Source: Sphingobacteriaceae bacterium UBA6709 (GTDB lineage Bacteria > Bacteroidota > Bacteroidia > Sphingobacteriales > Sphingobacteriaceae). From it: a DNA stretch of 47,998 nucleotides. Under the pieces are notes generated by a model, which saw only the letters and a program-made list of their open reading frames with translations, ran no database searches and had not been told where the DNA came from. The DNA lies in the NCBI GenBank assembly GCA_002454425.1, contig DKIV01000024.1, positions 1-47,998 of the forward strand, written 5' to 3'. Each line of letters begins with the position of its first letter. Within the stretch, counting starts at the first letter, position 1. Positions 35,497 through 45,600 of this stretch are shown one piece after another. A program made the position numbers and the translations under genes.

Positions 35497-36528
35497 ATGA
35501 AAAAATTACTGCTACCAACCTCAATTGTTGGAAGTTTACCCAAACCTGCCTGGCTGGCACCTCCCGAAAAGCTATGGTCACCTTGGAAATTAGAAGGCGA
35601 TCAGCTACTTGAAGGCAAACAAGATGCTTTGCGCATTTCTTTGCATGAGCAGCAACTGGCAGGGGTAGATATAATTAGTGATGGAGAACAAACACGTCAA
35701 CATTTCGTAACCACTTTTATTGAGCATCTAAGTGGCGTGGATTTCGAGAATCGTAAAATCGTAAAAATTCGGGATCGTTACGATGCTAGTGTTCCAATTG
35801 TTGTAGATGAGGTTGCGCGCCAAAAATCAGTTTTTGTTGAGGATGCTAAATTCTTACGTAAACAGACGAATAAGCCTATAAAATGGGCATTACCAGGACC
35901 GATGACAATGGTAGATACCTTGTACGATGACCATTATAAAAGTCGGGAAAAATTGGCTTGGGAATTTGCGAAAGCACTCAATGAAGAAGCAAGAGAACTG
36001 CAGGAAGCAGGGGTAGATATAATCCAGTTTGATGAACCTGCGTTTAATGTATTTTTTGATGAAGTTAACGATTGGGGGATGGCTGCATTAGAAAGAGCGA
36101 TTGAAGGCTTAAACTGCGAAACTGCAATACATATTTGCTACGGTTATGGAATAAAAGCTAATAATGATTGGAAAAAGACATTGGGTTCTGAATGGCGCCA
36201 ATACGAAGAAATTTTTCCGAAAATCCAAAAATCTAACGTTGATATTGTATCGTTAGAATGCCACAACTCGCATGTTCCCTTTAATTTAATAGAACTCGTT
36301 CGTGGCAAGAAAGTAATGGTGGGGGCAATTGATGTAGCAACCAACACAATCGAAACACCCGAAGAAGTAGCTGATACGCTACGCAAAACGCTGGCGTTTG
36401 TGGATGCCGAAAATCTTTACCCTAGTACAAACTGTGGTATGGCACCCTTGTCCCGAAACGTAGCAAGAGGTAAATTAAGTGCATTAAGCGCCGGGGTTGA
36501 AATTATACGTAAAGAAATCGCGATTTAG
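35497..36528 (+). CDS. mesD: folate-independent methionine synthase MesD (core MetE-like)
   Basis: A 343-residue protein equal to the C-terminal catalytic domain of MetE, lacking the folate-binding N-terminal half. The zinc and homocysteine site is visible: His212 and Cys214 in IHICYG, Glu254 in SLECHNSHVP and Cys313 in STNCGMAP. The ATG at 35497 is chosen; an in-frame ATG at 35446 would begin inside mesX and add 17 unrelated residues. With mesX beside it, this is the oxygen-requiring MesD class rather than an archaeal-type MesA-C. Confidence 0.88.
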   Translation: MKKLLLPTSIVGSLPKPAWLAPPEKLWSPWKLEGDQLLEGKQDALRISLHEQQLAGVDIISDGEQTRQHFVTTFIEHLSGVDFENRKIVKIRDRYDASVPIVVDEVARQKSVFVEDAKFLRKQTNKPIKWALPGPMTMVDTLYDDHYKSREKLAWEFAKALNEEARELQEAGVDIIQFDEPAFNVFFDEVNDWGMAALERAIEGLNCETAIHICYGYGIKANNDWKKTLGSEWRQYEEIFPKIQKSNVDIVSLECHNSHVPFNLIELVRGKKVMVGAIDVATNTIETPEEVADTLRKTLAFVDAENLYPSTNCGMAPLSRNVARGKLSALSAGVEIIRKEIAI

Positions 36529-37055
36529 TTCCAATATATTAATTGAAAAATTGCATCCTTCTTTACCTTAGTCTGTAGAGTGTAGCGCAGCTCCTCTACG
36601 GACTAATCTATGAATGTAGATACTCTGTCTCAATCAGGCTATACGAATTGATCAGCCTGTAAGATCAAAAAAGAATTACCATATCGCCTTTGAATACAGC
36701 GATATGGCCAACAAACTTGCCCTTCAATTCCTACAAATCATCATAACAGATTCTTTTACCAATTGACATAGAAAAAGGAGAGAACCATTACGTGGCGGCT
36801 CCCTTTGAGGTCCCACTAGGATCTGTACCTAGTGCCAAAATCGGCGCTTAATAGTATTTGGATTCTAAAGTGAGACCCACCATTATTCTGTACGTTTCAG
36901 CCGCAATTGCCGTCTTAAACATATGATCTTCTGAGAGGCGTTAATATAAAACGTTACTCTGCAGAGTCGTATTAACAGGACAATCCGCCGACCAGGCCTA
37001 TATAACGCACAAAATGGAGCCCCATGATACTAAGCAAACATCTACCCTGACTTTT
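36529..37055. other. gene-free stretch with a series of stem-loops
   Basis: A 527-bp region with no credible ORF. Perfect or nearly perfect stems lie in a row: 36568-36580 with 36594-36606 (13 bp, one G-U); CAGGCT and AGCCTG near 36637-36661; CCATATCGC 36679-36687 with GCGATATGG 36699-36707 (9 bp); CACTAGG 36814-36820 with CCTAGTG 36828-36834 (7 bp); and a 12-bp palindrome ACTCTGCAGAGT 36956-36967. The first could end mesD transcripts although no T-run follows. The series suggests a structured RNA or a decayed element. Confidence 0.45.
36568..36606 (+). terminator. 13-bp stem-loop after mesD
   Basis: TTAGTCTGTAGAG pairs with CTCTACGGACTAA (one G-U) around a 13-nt loop, starting 40 bp after the mesD stop. 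There is no T-run, so if it acts on mesD it would stabilise or process the 3' end; intrinsic termination is uncertain. Confidence 0.4.
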
Positions 37056-37838
37056 CTAAACTTCTCCCGGTGTTCTGCCAAACTCCTTTTTAAAGACGAA
37101 AGAAAAATGCGATAGATTTTCGAATCCTACCTCCAGAAACACCTCACTAGGTTTACGGTGCCGCTTGCTTAACAAAAAATAAGCTTCTTCTAATCTCTTT
37201 TTCTTCAACCAAACTCCTGGAGACATCCCAAAGGTTCTTTGAAAATCGCGTTTGTAGGCCGATAGGCTACGTCCCGTTAAAAAGGCAAACCGCTCTAAAG
37301 AGACGTTAAACCGAAAATTCTTCAACATAAACGCTTCCAAATCCAATTTCTCGGGAACGCCAAAACTGAATAATATGGCTTTGAGTTCAGGCGTGTTCTG
37401 TAATAATATCAGTAACAACTCCTCTCGCTTGATATCGGCAAAGATAACATTCAATGTTTCCTGTCCATTATAATAAGGAGCTAAAGACTGTATGTAATTT
37501 GTGATCAACTCCTGTTTGGGCAAGAACACAAATGAATCGGTGCCAGTACTTGCAGGAATTGTCCCCAACGGATGTCTTTCTATAAATTGTTGCAGGAAGC
37601 TTGAGTCAAAAGTAATGATGATCTTTTCAAATGCGCCATCGTCTTTGTATTTGGTATACCTCACCAAATGGTTCTTCCGGGCAATACAAAAATCGCCAGG
37701 TACCATTTCATATTGCTTATTGCCATCGTAGGCTCTCATAGAACCTTTTAACAGATATAAGAAAAAATGCTCCGAAATGAATTGCTCCGGGGAAATCTCC
37801 GGCCCTAAATGACACGATTGAATGTTATGGACTCTCAC
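37056..37838 (-). CDS. AraC-family transcriptional regulator
   Basis: A 260-residue regulator with a cupin-like N-terminal sensor (about 5-110: HFFLYLLKGSMRAYDGNKQYEMVPGDFCIARKNH-type fold) and a C-terminal helix-turn-helix pair (about 160-258, with PSEVFLEVGFENLSHFSFVFKKEFGRTPGEV-type end). It is the last gene of a minus-strand operon behind two oxidoreductases, 32 bp after the stop of the epimerase-like gene. It probably controls these two genes. Confidence 0.88.
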   Translation of the reverse strand: MRVHNIQSCHLGPEISPEQFISEHFFLYLLKGSMRAYDGNKQYEMVPGDFCIARKNHLVRYTKYKDDGAFEKIIITFDSSFLQQFIERHPLGTIPASTGTDSFVFLPKQELITNYIQSLAPYYNGQETLNVIFADIKREELLLILLQNTPELKAILFSFGVPEKLDLEAFMLKNFRFNVSLERFAFLTGRSLSAYKRDFQRTFGMSPGVWLKKKRLEEAYFLLSKRHRKPSEVFLEVGFENLSHFSFVFKKEFGRTPGEV

Positions 37839-37870
37839 AAACTATCTAATTATTCACAAGTTAAGAAAAC

Positions 37871-38833
37871 CTAAAGACTATCCACACTCGCTAAAAGAGC
37901 TTCTCTGGCACTGCGCGGTTGCCAATTCAACATCTTAACGGCCTTCTGATTTGAAATCTTTATATAATGCCGCGCAGGCGTAGGCTCCATCGGAAATATT
38001 TGAGAAGCCCGATCCGCACGCTCTTTCTTCATGAGCTGCGCGACGTCATAAAAACTTACGATTTCATCAGACGTTGCAATAAAACGCTCTCCCGCAGCCT
38101 CAGTAGCCAACATCGCCTTAATATGTAGATCGGCAACATCCCGTACATCTACTACACCCATCGTGAAAGCAGGACTCTCCTTTACCTTCCCCTCGAGTAT
38201 TCCCCGAATTACTGTATCTAACGATGCGGAACTAATCCCTCCTATTACGGGACCAAAAATTCCGACCGGATTGATAACCGTCAACTCCATCGTTCCTTTG
38301 GCTGAATATATAAAATCCCAGGCTGCTTTTTCTGCCAAAGTTTTAGATTTGATATAAGCCTGTCCGACATCCTCAGGATTCGTCCAATCTGCTTCGGTGA
38401 AAATATGCCCTTCAGGCTTGGGACTGTAACCTACAGCCGCGAAAGAAGAAGTAAATACCACTCGCTTTACTCCAGCCTGTTGTGCCGCTGCTAACACACG
38501 CAAGGCTCCGTCCCGGGCAGGAATGATCAGCTCCCTCTCGTCTTTAGGCTCAGAAGCAGGAAAAGGCGAAGCCACATGCAATACATAATCACATCCTTCT
38601 ACAGCCTCGCGCCACCCTATATCTGAGGCTAAATCTGCTTCGTAAAATGACAGGGTCGACACATCCGTAATCCCCGCCTCTCTTAATGCATTTAATACTA
38701 CGCCTTTCTTATCAAAAGACCGTACCGTTGTTCGTAGGGTATAACCTAACCGCATCAACTTAAAAAGGATATGCACTCCTAAAAAACCCGTGCCTCCCGT
38801 AACCAATACAACTTCTTTTTTCATAATTTTCAT
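37871..38833 (-). CDS. NAD(P)-dependent epimerase/dihydroflavonol reductase-like oxidoreductase
   Basis: An extended SDR with the cofactor motif TGGTGFLG near residue 12 and the Tyr-x-x-x-Lys-type site in YIKSK. The INPVGIFGP and FTSSFAAVGY stretches are typical of dihydroflavonol-4-reductase/aldehyde-reductase-like enzymes. A longer in-frame start at 38989 lies inside the upstream SDR gene and adds unrelated residues. ATG at 38833 begins 1 bp after that gene's stop; ATG at 38824 is equally possible. Probably reduces a carbonyl substrate with NADPH; the substrate is unknown. Confidence 0.86.
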   Translation of the reverse strand: MKIMKKEVVLVTGGTGFLGVHILFKLMRLGYTLRTTVRSFDKKGVVLNALREAGITDVSTLSFYEADLASDIGWREAVEGCDYVLHVASPFPASEPKDERELIIPARDGALRVLAAAQQAGVKRVVFTSSFAAVGYSPKPEGHIFTEADWTNPEDVGQAYIKSKTLAEKAAWDFIYSAKGTMELTVINPVGIFGPVIGGISSASLDTVIRGILEGKVKESPAFTMGVVDVRDVADLHIKAMLATEAAGERFIATSDEIVSFYDVAQLMKKERADRASQIFPMEPTPARHYIKISNQKAVKMLNWQPRSAREALLASVDSL

Positions 38834-38834
38834 C

Positions 38835-39749
38835 TTAAAATGGATATTGAATTCCAGTAAATTCCTCTGCGTAGTTCCACAACTTTGCAGCCAGCCGTTC
38901 GTCAGACATTGCAGGACTGTGGTATTTTGAAAGGGCTGGGTAACCAATGTATTCAAGGTCCCCGTCAGGACCGTAAAAAGCACCGCCAATCACCGAAGCA
39001 TCGGTAGCGGCGAATAAGCCCGGCAAAGCCCCTTGCCAGGGTTCCATCCACGCTTTAAACTGTGTTAATAATTGTTGTAATTCATTTTCCGGAATATTGC
39101 GCTGCAGATCTGTCCTCGTAACGCCAGGATGCGCCGCAACCGAAAGGATCGAGCTGTCATTCTTCATTAGTTTTCGGTGCAACTCATGGCTAAAAAGTAA
39201 GCCTGCCAATTTACTGGTAGCATATTCCCGCCAGGCATCGTATGGTTTCTCCAGTCGAAGATTATCAAAGTCAATTCCTGAGGCTCTTATCGCTGCACCG
39301 CTGGAAAGGGTCACCACCCTGGCACTTGAACTTCTTTTCAATAAAGGGAATAGGTGTCCTGTAAGCGCAAAATGACCTAGAAAATTCACGCCGAACTGTA
39401 ATTCAAGGCCTTCTTCCGTGAGAGCGGGCGGAGGCACCATCACCCCTGCATTGTTTATCAATAAATCCAATTGATCATGCTCAGCTGCAAAACGATTGGC
39501 AAACGTTTCAACTTGACTGAGACTTGCCAAATCCAGCACGGAGACATCCAGCATTCCCCTGCCCCCATCTTTTAGTATTTGTTCTTTTGCCACTATCCCC
39601 TTCGCGCTGTCCCTTACCGCTAAGGTAACGGAAGCTCCCGCATTAGATAATGCTTTCGCTGTCTCAAAACCGATTCCCGTATTGGCTCCGGTCACCAATG
39701 CAATCCGCCCTCTAAGATCAGGCATATCTTTCGTTGTCCACATACTCAT
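38835..39749 (-). CDS. SDR family oxidoreductase (retinol dehydrogenase-like)
   Basis: A 304-residue SDR: cofactor loop TGANTGIG, NNAGVM, catalytic Ser in TLSSGAA and Tyr-x-x-x-Lys in YATSK. Sequence around the C-terminus (GGAFYGPDGDLEYIGYP) matches the retinol-dehydrogenase/WW-domain oxidoreductase-like subgroup found in many bacteria. It is the first gene of the minus-strand operon and is followed after 1 bp by the epimerase-like gene. Substrate unknown. Confidence 0.88.
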   Translation of the reverse strand: MSMWTTKDMPDLRGRIALVTGANTGIGFETAKALSNAGASVTLAVRDSAKGIVAKEQILKDGGRGMLDVSVLDLASLSQVETFANRFAAEHDQLDLLINNAGVMVPPPALTEEGLELQFGVNFLGHFALTGHLFPLLKRSSSARVVTLSSGAAIRASGIDFDNLRLEKPYDAWREYATSKLAGLLFSHELHRKLMKNDSSILSVAAHPGVTRTDLQRNIPENELQQLLTQFKAWMEPWQGALPGLFAATDASVIGGAFYGPDGDLEYIGYPALSKYHSPAMSDERLAAKLWNYAEEFTGIQYPF

Positions 39750-40128
39750 TATCTGTATTTACAATGCAAATTTCGAAATAAACGGCCTTGCCTGTTTTGC
39801 TATAGAGTCCAAAGATCTTTTGTTATGAAGTTCAAAACCTTACTCGATAAGTCAGCAATTAGGACATAGAATGCAAACTACCATAGCATCTAAAAAAAAA
39901 GTAGACTGTAAAATCGAATGCACTTGGCCGCCTCCAACATACGTAAATGACTAAGAAACGAAATTGATCATTAAGAAAAAGAGGGGGATCAATTCTGCGT
40001 CTGCTTCCAAGGGTAACGATTAAAAACACTTGCCTTCCTGGGTAGCCCGAGCTCCTGCTAAAGAAAAATATTTATAATCTGTGATTTTTTGACTCTTCCT
40101 TACACTAATATCTCGAAGTTTGATTTAA
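39750..40128. other. divergent region between the SDR operon and the ECF sigma gene
   Basis: A 379-bp region with no gene. It should hold the promoters of the SDR-epimerase-AraC operon (minus) and of the sigma-factor gene (plus). A TTTG at 40088-40091 followed 17 bp later by TATCTCGA is only a partial match to the Bacteroidota promoter. No strong repeat is visible. Confidence 0.4.
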
Positions 40129-40620
40129 ATGGACAAGAGAAGCCGGTTTACAGAGCTTATTAAGGAGCATGAGCAGCTGATATTCAAAGTTGCTACCCTA
40201 TATACAAACAGCAGGGAGGATATGGAAGACCTTTACCAGGAGATTATCTTCCAACTATGGAAGTCTTTCAACACGTTCAGAGACGAGTCAAAACTGAGCA
40301 CCTGGATGTACCGGGTGGCTATGAATACGGCAATCTACACTTTGAAAAACAGTAAAAGACAAGTAACCACTACGCCAATAAATGTAAGTACAGAATCAGT
40401 GATGGATTCCGCGAACCGGTCCGCGGAAGATAAGTTGAAACTGCTTCATCAAAGTCTGCAAGTGTTGAATCTACTCGAAAAAGGGATTATTCTCCTTTAC
40501 ATGGAAGGCAAGAGCTACTACGAAATAGGCAAATTACTCGGCTTGACGACGAGCAATGTAGGTACAAAAATCTCAAGGATTAAAGAAAAACTAAAATCAC
40601 AAATTAATAAAAACCGATAA
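40129..40620 (+). CDS. ECF RNA polymerase sigma factor
   Basis: A 163-residue extracytoplasmic-function sigma-70 factor. Region 2 (about 10-75, with EDLYQEIIFQLWKSFNTFRDESKLSTWMYRVA-type signature) binds the core and -10 element; region 4 (about 105-158, YMEGKSYYEIGKLLGLTTSNVGTKISRIKEKLK-type helix-turn-helix) binds the -35. It is followed after 2 bp by a membrane protein that probably acts with it. Target genes and signal are unknown. Confidence 0.92.
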   Translation: MDKRSRFTELIKEHEQLIFKVATLYTNSREDMEDLYQEIIFQLWKSFNTFRDESKLSTWMYRVAMNTAIYTLKNSKRQVTTTPINVSTESVMDSANRSAEDKLKLLHQSLQVLNLLEKGIILLYMEGKSYYEIGKLLGLTTSNVGTKISRIKEKLKSQINKNR

Positions 40621-40622
40621 CT

Positions 40623-41213
40623 ATGGAATTGGAGAACATGAAAAAAATGTGGCAAGAGATGGATGTTAGAATGGAGAATCAGGAAAGAACCACCGGCAAA
40701 CTAATCGAAGATATTATGCGGGCGAAGTATAAATCCAGATTAAACAAGATAGGATATCCGGAATACGCAGGCTTTTTCGTGTGTTATGCCGCATCGGCCT
40801 ACCTAAGTGTAAACTTGCCAAAATTGCACGATGTGACAATGCAAATATTCACAGCGTTCGACATTCTGTTACTACTGCTATTGCCCATCATTTCACTTAA
40901 ATCGCTACGTTCTATGCAAAACCTCGATGCCTCCTCTAAAACATATACAGAGACAATTATCGACTTCGCACAACGAAAGGCATATTTCCAAAAGCTTCAA
41001 AAGTTAAATATCGCCCTAAGCTTTTTCCTCCTCATAACCTTAATTCCTGCTGTGGCATCTATCCTGGGTAAAGACTTGCATGAGATCAATCACTTTTGGT
41101 CTATAATATTTCCCTCCGGTGTCGGGCTATTTTTATTGTTTGCCTTTAGTGTATTGAGATTCTATAACAAAGTGTTAAAAAGCACAGAGAACATGCTTAG
41201 CGAGAACAGCTAA
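40623..41213 (+). CDS. membrane protein, probable partner of the ECF sigma factor
   Basis: A 196-residue protein with a hydrophilic N-terminal segment (about 1-45, charged, starting ELENMKKMWQEMD) and four hydrophobic helices (about 50-67, 75-92, 125-145, 155-178). The soluble N-terminus followed by helices, and the 2-bp gap to the sigma gene, fit a membrane-bound sigma regulator found in Bacteroidota. No zinc-binding anti-sigma motif is present. Anti-sigma function is inferred from position only. Confidence 0.7.
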   Translation: MELENMKKMWQEMDVRMENQERTTGKLIEDIMRAKYKSRLNKIGYPEYAGFFVCYAASAYLSVNLPKLHDVTMQIFTAFDILLLLLLPIISLKSLRSMQNLDASSKTYTETIIDFAQRKAYFQKLQKLNIALSFFLLITLIPAVASILGKDLHEINHFWSIIFPSGVGLFLLFAFSVLRFYNKVLKSTENMLSENS

Positions 41214-41356
41214 ATAAGAAATACAGCGGACCTATTTGATAAGAAGATTTGTACAAAAGCATCGGTCAAATCTTGGTAGCCACCCGCTTCAAAACGATCA
41301 CTCTATTAAATCCTCTTATGCTAGCGAATCGAGCTTCAGTCTGAAAAGTAATAATG

Positions 41357-41458
41357 CTAAACGAAAACAGGAAAGCTGGTAGGCTCTTCTACTTGCGTAA
41401 TAAAATCATCCAGATACTCAAAATTGTGAGTAATGATATACCGCGCGTCTACAGCCAT
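41357..41458 (-). pseudogene. short ORF coupled to mntA, possible toxin C-terminal remnant
   Basis: A 33-codon frame whose ATG overlaps the mntA stop as TAATG (minus strand). The product begins MAVDARYIITHNFEYLDDF, which resembles the C-terminal end of PIN-like toxin domains (A..YI.T.N). It is too short to be a whole domain. It may be the remnant of a lost third gene of the toxin-antitoxin operon, or chance. Confidence 0.3.
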
Positions 41459-41769
41459 TAGGAAGCATCACTTTGATAAAATACTGCCCCTACACGTTCG
41501 ATATGGTCTAATAGTTCTTGATTATCAATATGCGTATAAACAGATAAATCCATTTTATAGGGCAATAGTAAATCATCCAGGTCAGCTTCTATTTTGGCCA
41601 GTAAGGAAAAGGTTAAGTCTTTGCCCATTAAAGTCAAATCGATATCAGACGCATAGCGATAAGTTCCCATAGCCCTCGAACCATAAAGCAAAACCGTATT
41701 AACTTCCGGGTAGTTCAAAAACACTGAATTGATTGAACTGATGGTGTTTTCCTTCAAGCCAAACATCAT
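41458..41769 (-). CDS. mntA: MntA-type nucleotidyltransferase antitoxin
   Basis: A 103-residue minimal nucleotidyltransferase. The active-site signature Gly30-Ser31, then Asp42 and Asp44 (GSX10DXD) is complete, so it should be active. MntA antitoxins add AMP groups to a tyrosine of the HepT toxin. Its ATG overlaps the stop of the hepT gene by 1 bp (TAATG), so the two are made together. Cytosolic. Strong match by motif and partner. Confidence 0.88.
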   Translation of the reverse strand: MMFGLKENTISSINSVFLNYPEVNTVLLYGSRAMGTYRYASDIDLTLMGKDLTFSLLAKIEADLDDLLLPYKMDLSVYTHIDNQELLDHIERVGAVFYQSDAS

Positions 41770-42245
41770 TAACTAAACATTTGAGATTGAGAACCACTAC
41801 GAAAGCCTTCCATTTTCTTCTGGAAAGCTACAAACGCATCATGGTAACCATTGATAACTTTATCGAATATATCATCTGCCGTTTTCTCGTTATAGGTGTG
41901 CGACGTCTCATTTCTACTTTTAATCATTTCCATCCACAGTTCGCCATCAGTAATCAATTCCGCAGCAAACGCCTCTCGCGTGGCATCTTTAGAACCAAAT
42001 AGTTGAACGCCTCCCCTGTGCTCCAGAAAGTCTTTCATCACTTTCCAAGCCAACTCGTGGGTATATTCAAAGCGCTGTATCACACCTTCCTTAATGATGT
42101 CGTTCAAAAAGTCGTCTTCATCAATATTGCCATCTATATCAGTGGAAAAATCTTTATTTATTTTTTCTACCGCAATAGATAGCTTGGCCAAGGCCTTGTT
42201 ATAATTGCCAAGGCGCTGTTCCCAGCGGATGTCTTGTTCATTCAT
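41769..42245 (-). CDS. hepT: HepT-type HEPN toxin (HI0074 family)
   Basis: A 158-residue all-helical HEPN protein. The RNase motif is Arg111-x4-His116-x-Tyr118 (RNETSHTY), the RX4HXY form in which the tyrosine is the AMPylation target of MntA. It is the first gene of the pair, and mntA overlaps it by 1 bp. The predicted activity is RNA cleavage that stops growth when not modified. It lies next to a helicase-nuclease gene, and HEPN-MNT pairs are common in defence islands. Confidence 0.88.
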   Translation of the reverse strand: MNEQDIRWEQRLGNYNKALAKLSIAVEKINKDFSTDIDGNIDEDDFLNDIIKEGVIQRFEYTHELAWKVMKDFLEHRGGVQLFGSKDATREAFAAELITDGELWMEMIKSRNETSHTYNEKTADDIFDKVINGYHDAFVAFQKKMEGFRSGSQSQMFS

Positions 42246-42667
42246 TGCTTTAAATTAAAACGTCTGTATGAATAATTAACTAAAATCCACGAATCTTTCA
42301 AAATTAGCACTTTTTTAGAATTAAGGTAAATGATAGTTTAACTCGTCAATTCACGCTATCACATTTATGGCCCCCCTCTCTCGATAAACTCGTTCCAAAT
42401 ATTTTCTCGTATCATTTTATCAGTTAACGGCTCAGTACTTCCGTGATACAAATTATAGACACGAGAATAAAGGTGGTGGGCTTTACAATTAATTCAATGT
42501 ATGGAAAAGGTCTCGTGGACGCCTAAATCAAAGCAGAAAACCAGCATTGCGCTGGTGCAGTGATCGACCAAAGGGTTATTAACGTTATTGGGGACGGAGT
42601 GCTTCGCTATTTCTTTTATATGGTGCCTGCTTATTTATGAGCGATGACAGTCTACGAAGAGACGGCA
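42246..42667. other. spacer between the helicase-nuclease and hepT
   Basis: A 422-bp AT-rich stretch with no credible gene. It includes a short stem (ACCAGC, loop, GCTGGT) near 42540-42557. The hepT promoter should lie near its left end. I see no insertion-sequence ends or duplicated tRNA end. Confidence 0.4.
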
Positions 42668-45600
42668 TTAGTTTGTTACTTTTAATATTTCTACAAAATT
42701 GTCAAGGTTGCCGATTTTCACAATGTCGCCAACTGCCTGTCCAAGTAATGAATGAGCTAAAGGTGATTTGTAATAAATCCTTTGAATACCGTCTGTCCTT
42801 TCATTTTTGTTAATATCTGTTGATACAATCCGAATATTGATACTCTTGCCATTATTCACATATTTTAGTTGCACTTTGCTGTTTAATTCCACAACATCCT
42901 TATCAAACGTTCTTGACAGAACTGGGGCCACCCTTTCTATTGTTTGAATTGTTTCACCGTCTTTTGCATCGTCAATAAAAGAATTTTGAGCGACGTAATC
43001 TTCGAGAATCACAATGTCGTCAGTAAATGCATAAGCGGTCTTTGAATAATCCTCTGTCTTTACTTTTACTGTTTCTTCTGTCTGCTTGATGAAGTCAACA
43101 AGAAGTTTAGTTTCTCTGTCTGAATTACGCCACCAATTTGTGCTCCAAATTCTATGAAATACAAAGCCGTGACTTTCTAAAATTTTCTGTCTGTGTTTGT
43201 CGTATAAATATGCTTCTCTGCTTGAATGATATTTTGCACCGTCACATTCAATTGCAATTTTTGGAACACCAACTTTTTTCGGGTCGTAAACAATATCTAT
43301 TCTAAAACCTGCAAATTGTAATTGCGGTATTAGTTTTTCTGTTCCGAAATAGTCTGCCAAACTTTGATAAACTTCTTCTTCAAAAGGTGATTCTAATTCG
43401 CCAAAATCTTGTGGATTTATACCTGCACTATTTGTTGTATTTTCTGCAAGTGCTGTAAGAATTGATAACCGTGATTCATTGTTAGATTCGCTTACTGCTT
43501 TGCAATACGCCAAATATGCATACATTACGGCTTTTTTGTTATTTGAACCTTCAAATCTCAAGTATTCTTGGTAGTTCATAAAAACCTGCTCCGGAATTGA
43601 CGAACAACAATAAACCTTAAACTTGGCCCTTGTGATGATTACATTCAAAAGTTTGTAACCTTTTGAATGGTTAATTGGTCCAAAACGCTGTGCGAATTTT
43701 TTATCTTTTCCAATTCCGTAAGTAGTTGAAAGAATAATTACATCTCTTTCATCTCCCTGAATGTTCTCCAAGTTTTTAATGAACATTCCATTCTCTTCCA
43801 ATTCCTGAATTTTTGCGTTGAACTCCTCGTATTTCGGAAACTTTTGTCTTTCCAAAATTTTACTCTTTATCAAGTTACGTTGTGCAATGTTAAACGTAGC
43901 AATTCCAACTGTGGGATATTCTCCATTTGGCAAACGGTTAATGTTCTTTTCAATGATTGATAAAATCATTTCAGCTTCTGCTTCATTTGTGTGGTCAGAA
44001 AAAGTGCCGTTTACTTGAATGTATTTTATTGGAACATAGTCAAAGTTGTTTGGCAATGGTTTCAACCTTTGATTATAGAAAGCATAGTTTGAAAAATCAA
44101 TCAAAAATGGGTGTCGTGAACGATAGTGAAAATCTAAATGCTTCTTTTGAAAATTCAGTTCTGCACCGAAGTCAAGAAGTGATTCACAAGACAACAAAAT
44201 ATCGTCTTTATCAACTTTCATTACGCTTTCTTCTTCGTCAATATCTTCTACAGAACCGTCAAACACTTTACTGAAATAATTTGATGGTGGCATTTGGTGT
44301 TCATCACCTGCAATAATGATTTGTTTGCCTTTTAAAATTGCTGGCAAATTATCTTCCAATCTCAACTGACTTGCTTCGTCAAACATAACAATGTCAAAGT
44401 AGCCGTTCATTCCTTTGAACAAGTTACTTGCAACATCTGGCGAAGTCAATATAATCGGAAAAAACGTTGAAAACAAATCAGCGTCCTTTTGTACAATTTG
44501 TCTTAACGAGTGTCGTTTGTTTCTAAAACTGGCTTTTTTGTTGTAAAGATTTTCTACTGTTAAACCACCGTTCTTTTGAGCAAATGATTCCGCTGCACTC
44601 ATTTGCATTGAATACCAGAACTGCTTAATGTATTTCAGTTGTTCTCTTTCAATTCCACTTAACTTTGCATTGAGTTCTTTATATTGCTCGTCACTTGTGG
44701 GCAACTCGCCACCACCTGCGGAAACACGAAGCAATGAGTCAAAATAGAAAATAAGAAATGCATTTTCCCAATTTCTCATTGATTTCAATTCATTCACTAT
44801 ATATTTTTCATTATCGGATAATCCATTATAGAATTGAAACCATTTGAACTCCACTGAAAATCCGTCTTGTTCAGAATTAAAATAGTCATTCTTGACTTTG
44901 ATGTAATTTTCTAATTCAGAAATAAAATAATAGAAATCATCTGTTTCTAACTTACCTTTTGTCCAATTATCAGAATTAAATTCACGAGCTAAACTATTTA
45001 CTTTGTCTTGAAGTATTGGCAAACTTTCAATACCAATCTCTGCTTGATTCGTTTTTAGTAAACTGATTTTTTGAAATTCGGTTTGAATTTTTGCGTCAAA
45101 CTCACTTTGAACGTTTACGATGTCTTTTTTTAATATTGTTAACGAATTTAGTTTGTCGTTTAATTTTCCTGAGAACAAAATTTCACTTAAATCTTTCGTA
45201 AGTTTCAGACATTCTTCAAGTTTTTGGAAATTACTTTGTAACTCCAAATAATCTGAAATGGTTTGTTTTTTGGCTTTTGAAAAAATAGAAAAGAATTTAT
45301 AGCCAAAACCATTTATTTTAATTTCATCGTTTAAATCGGGGTTGCTTTTATTCTTGGCAAAAATCGTTTCTATTTCAGATATTATCTTTTGTGTCTTTTC
45401 ATTCTGTTGTTCTAATTCATTTTTTCTAAGAATAGAATACTCATTTCTGTTTGTTTCTAACAGATTTTTGATGTCATTTAAATATTTGTCGTAATAATCA
45501 AAACGATGATTGATTTTTTGTTCTATTATGTAAGGATTGTCGCCAACTAATTTTAGTGAATTGAGAAACGATTTTGATTCAATTGGTGAAAAATTAAAAT

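Noticed and set aside
41300..42660. Duplicate of the tRNA-Lys 3' end as an attachment site
   Set aside because: No copy of the T-arm/acceptor sequence was found by eye in this region, so integration at the tRNA stays unproven.
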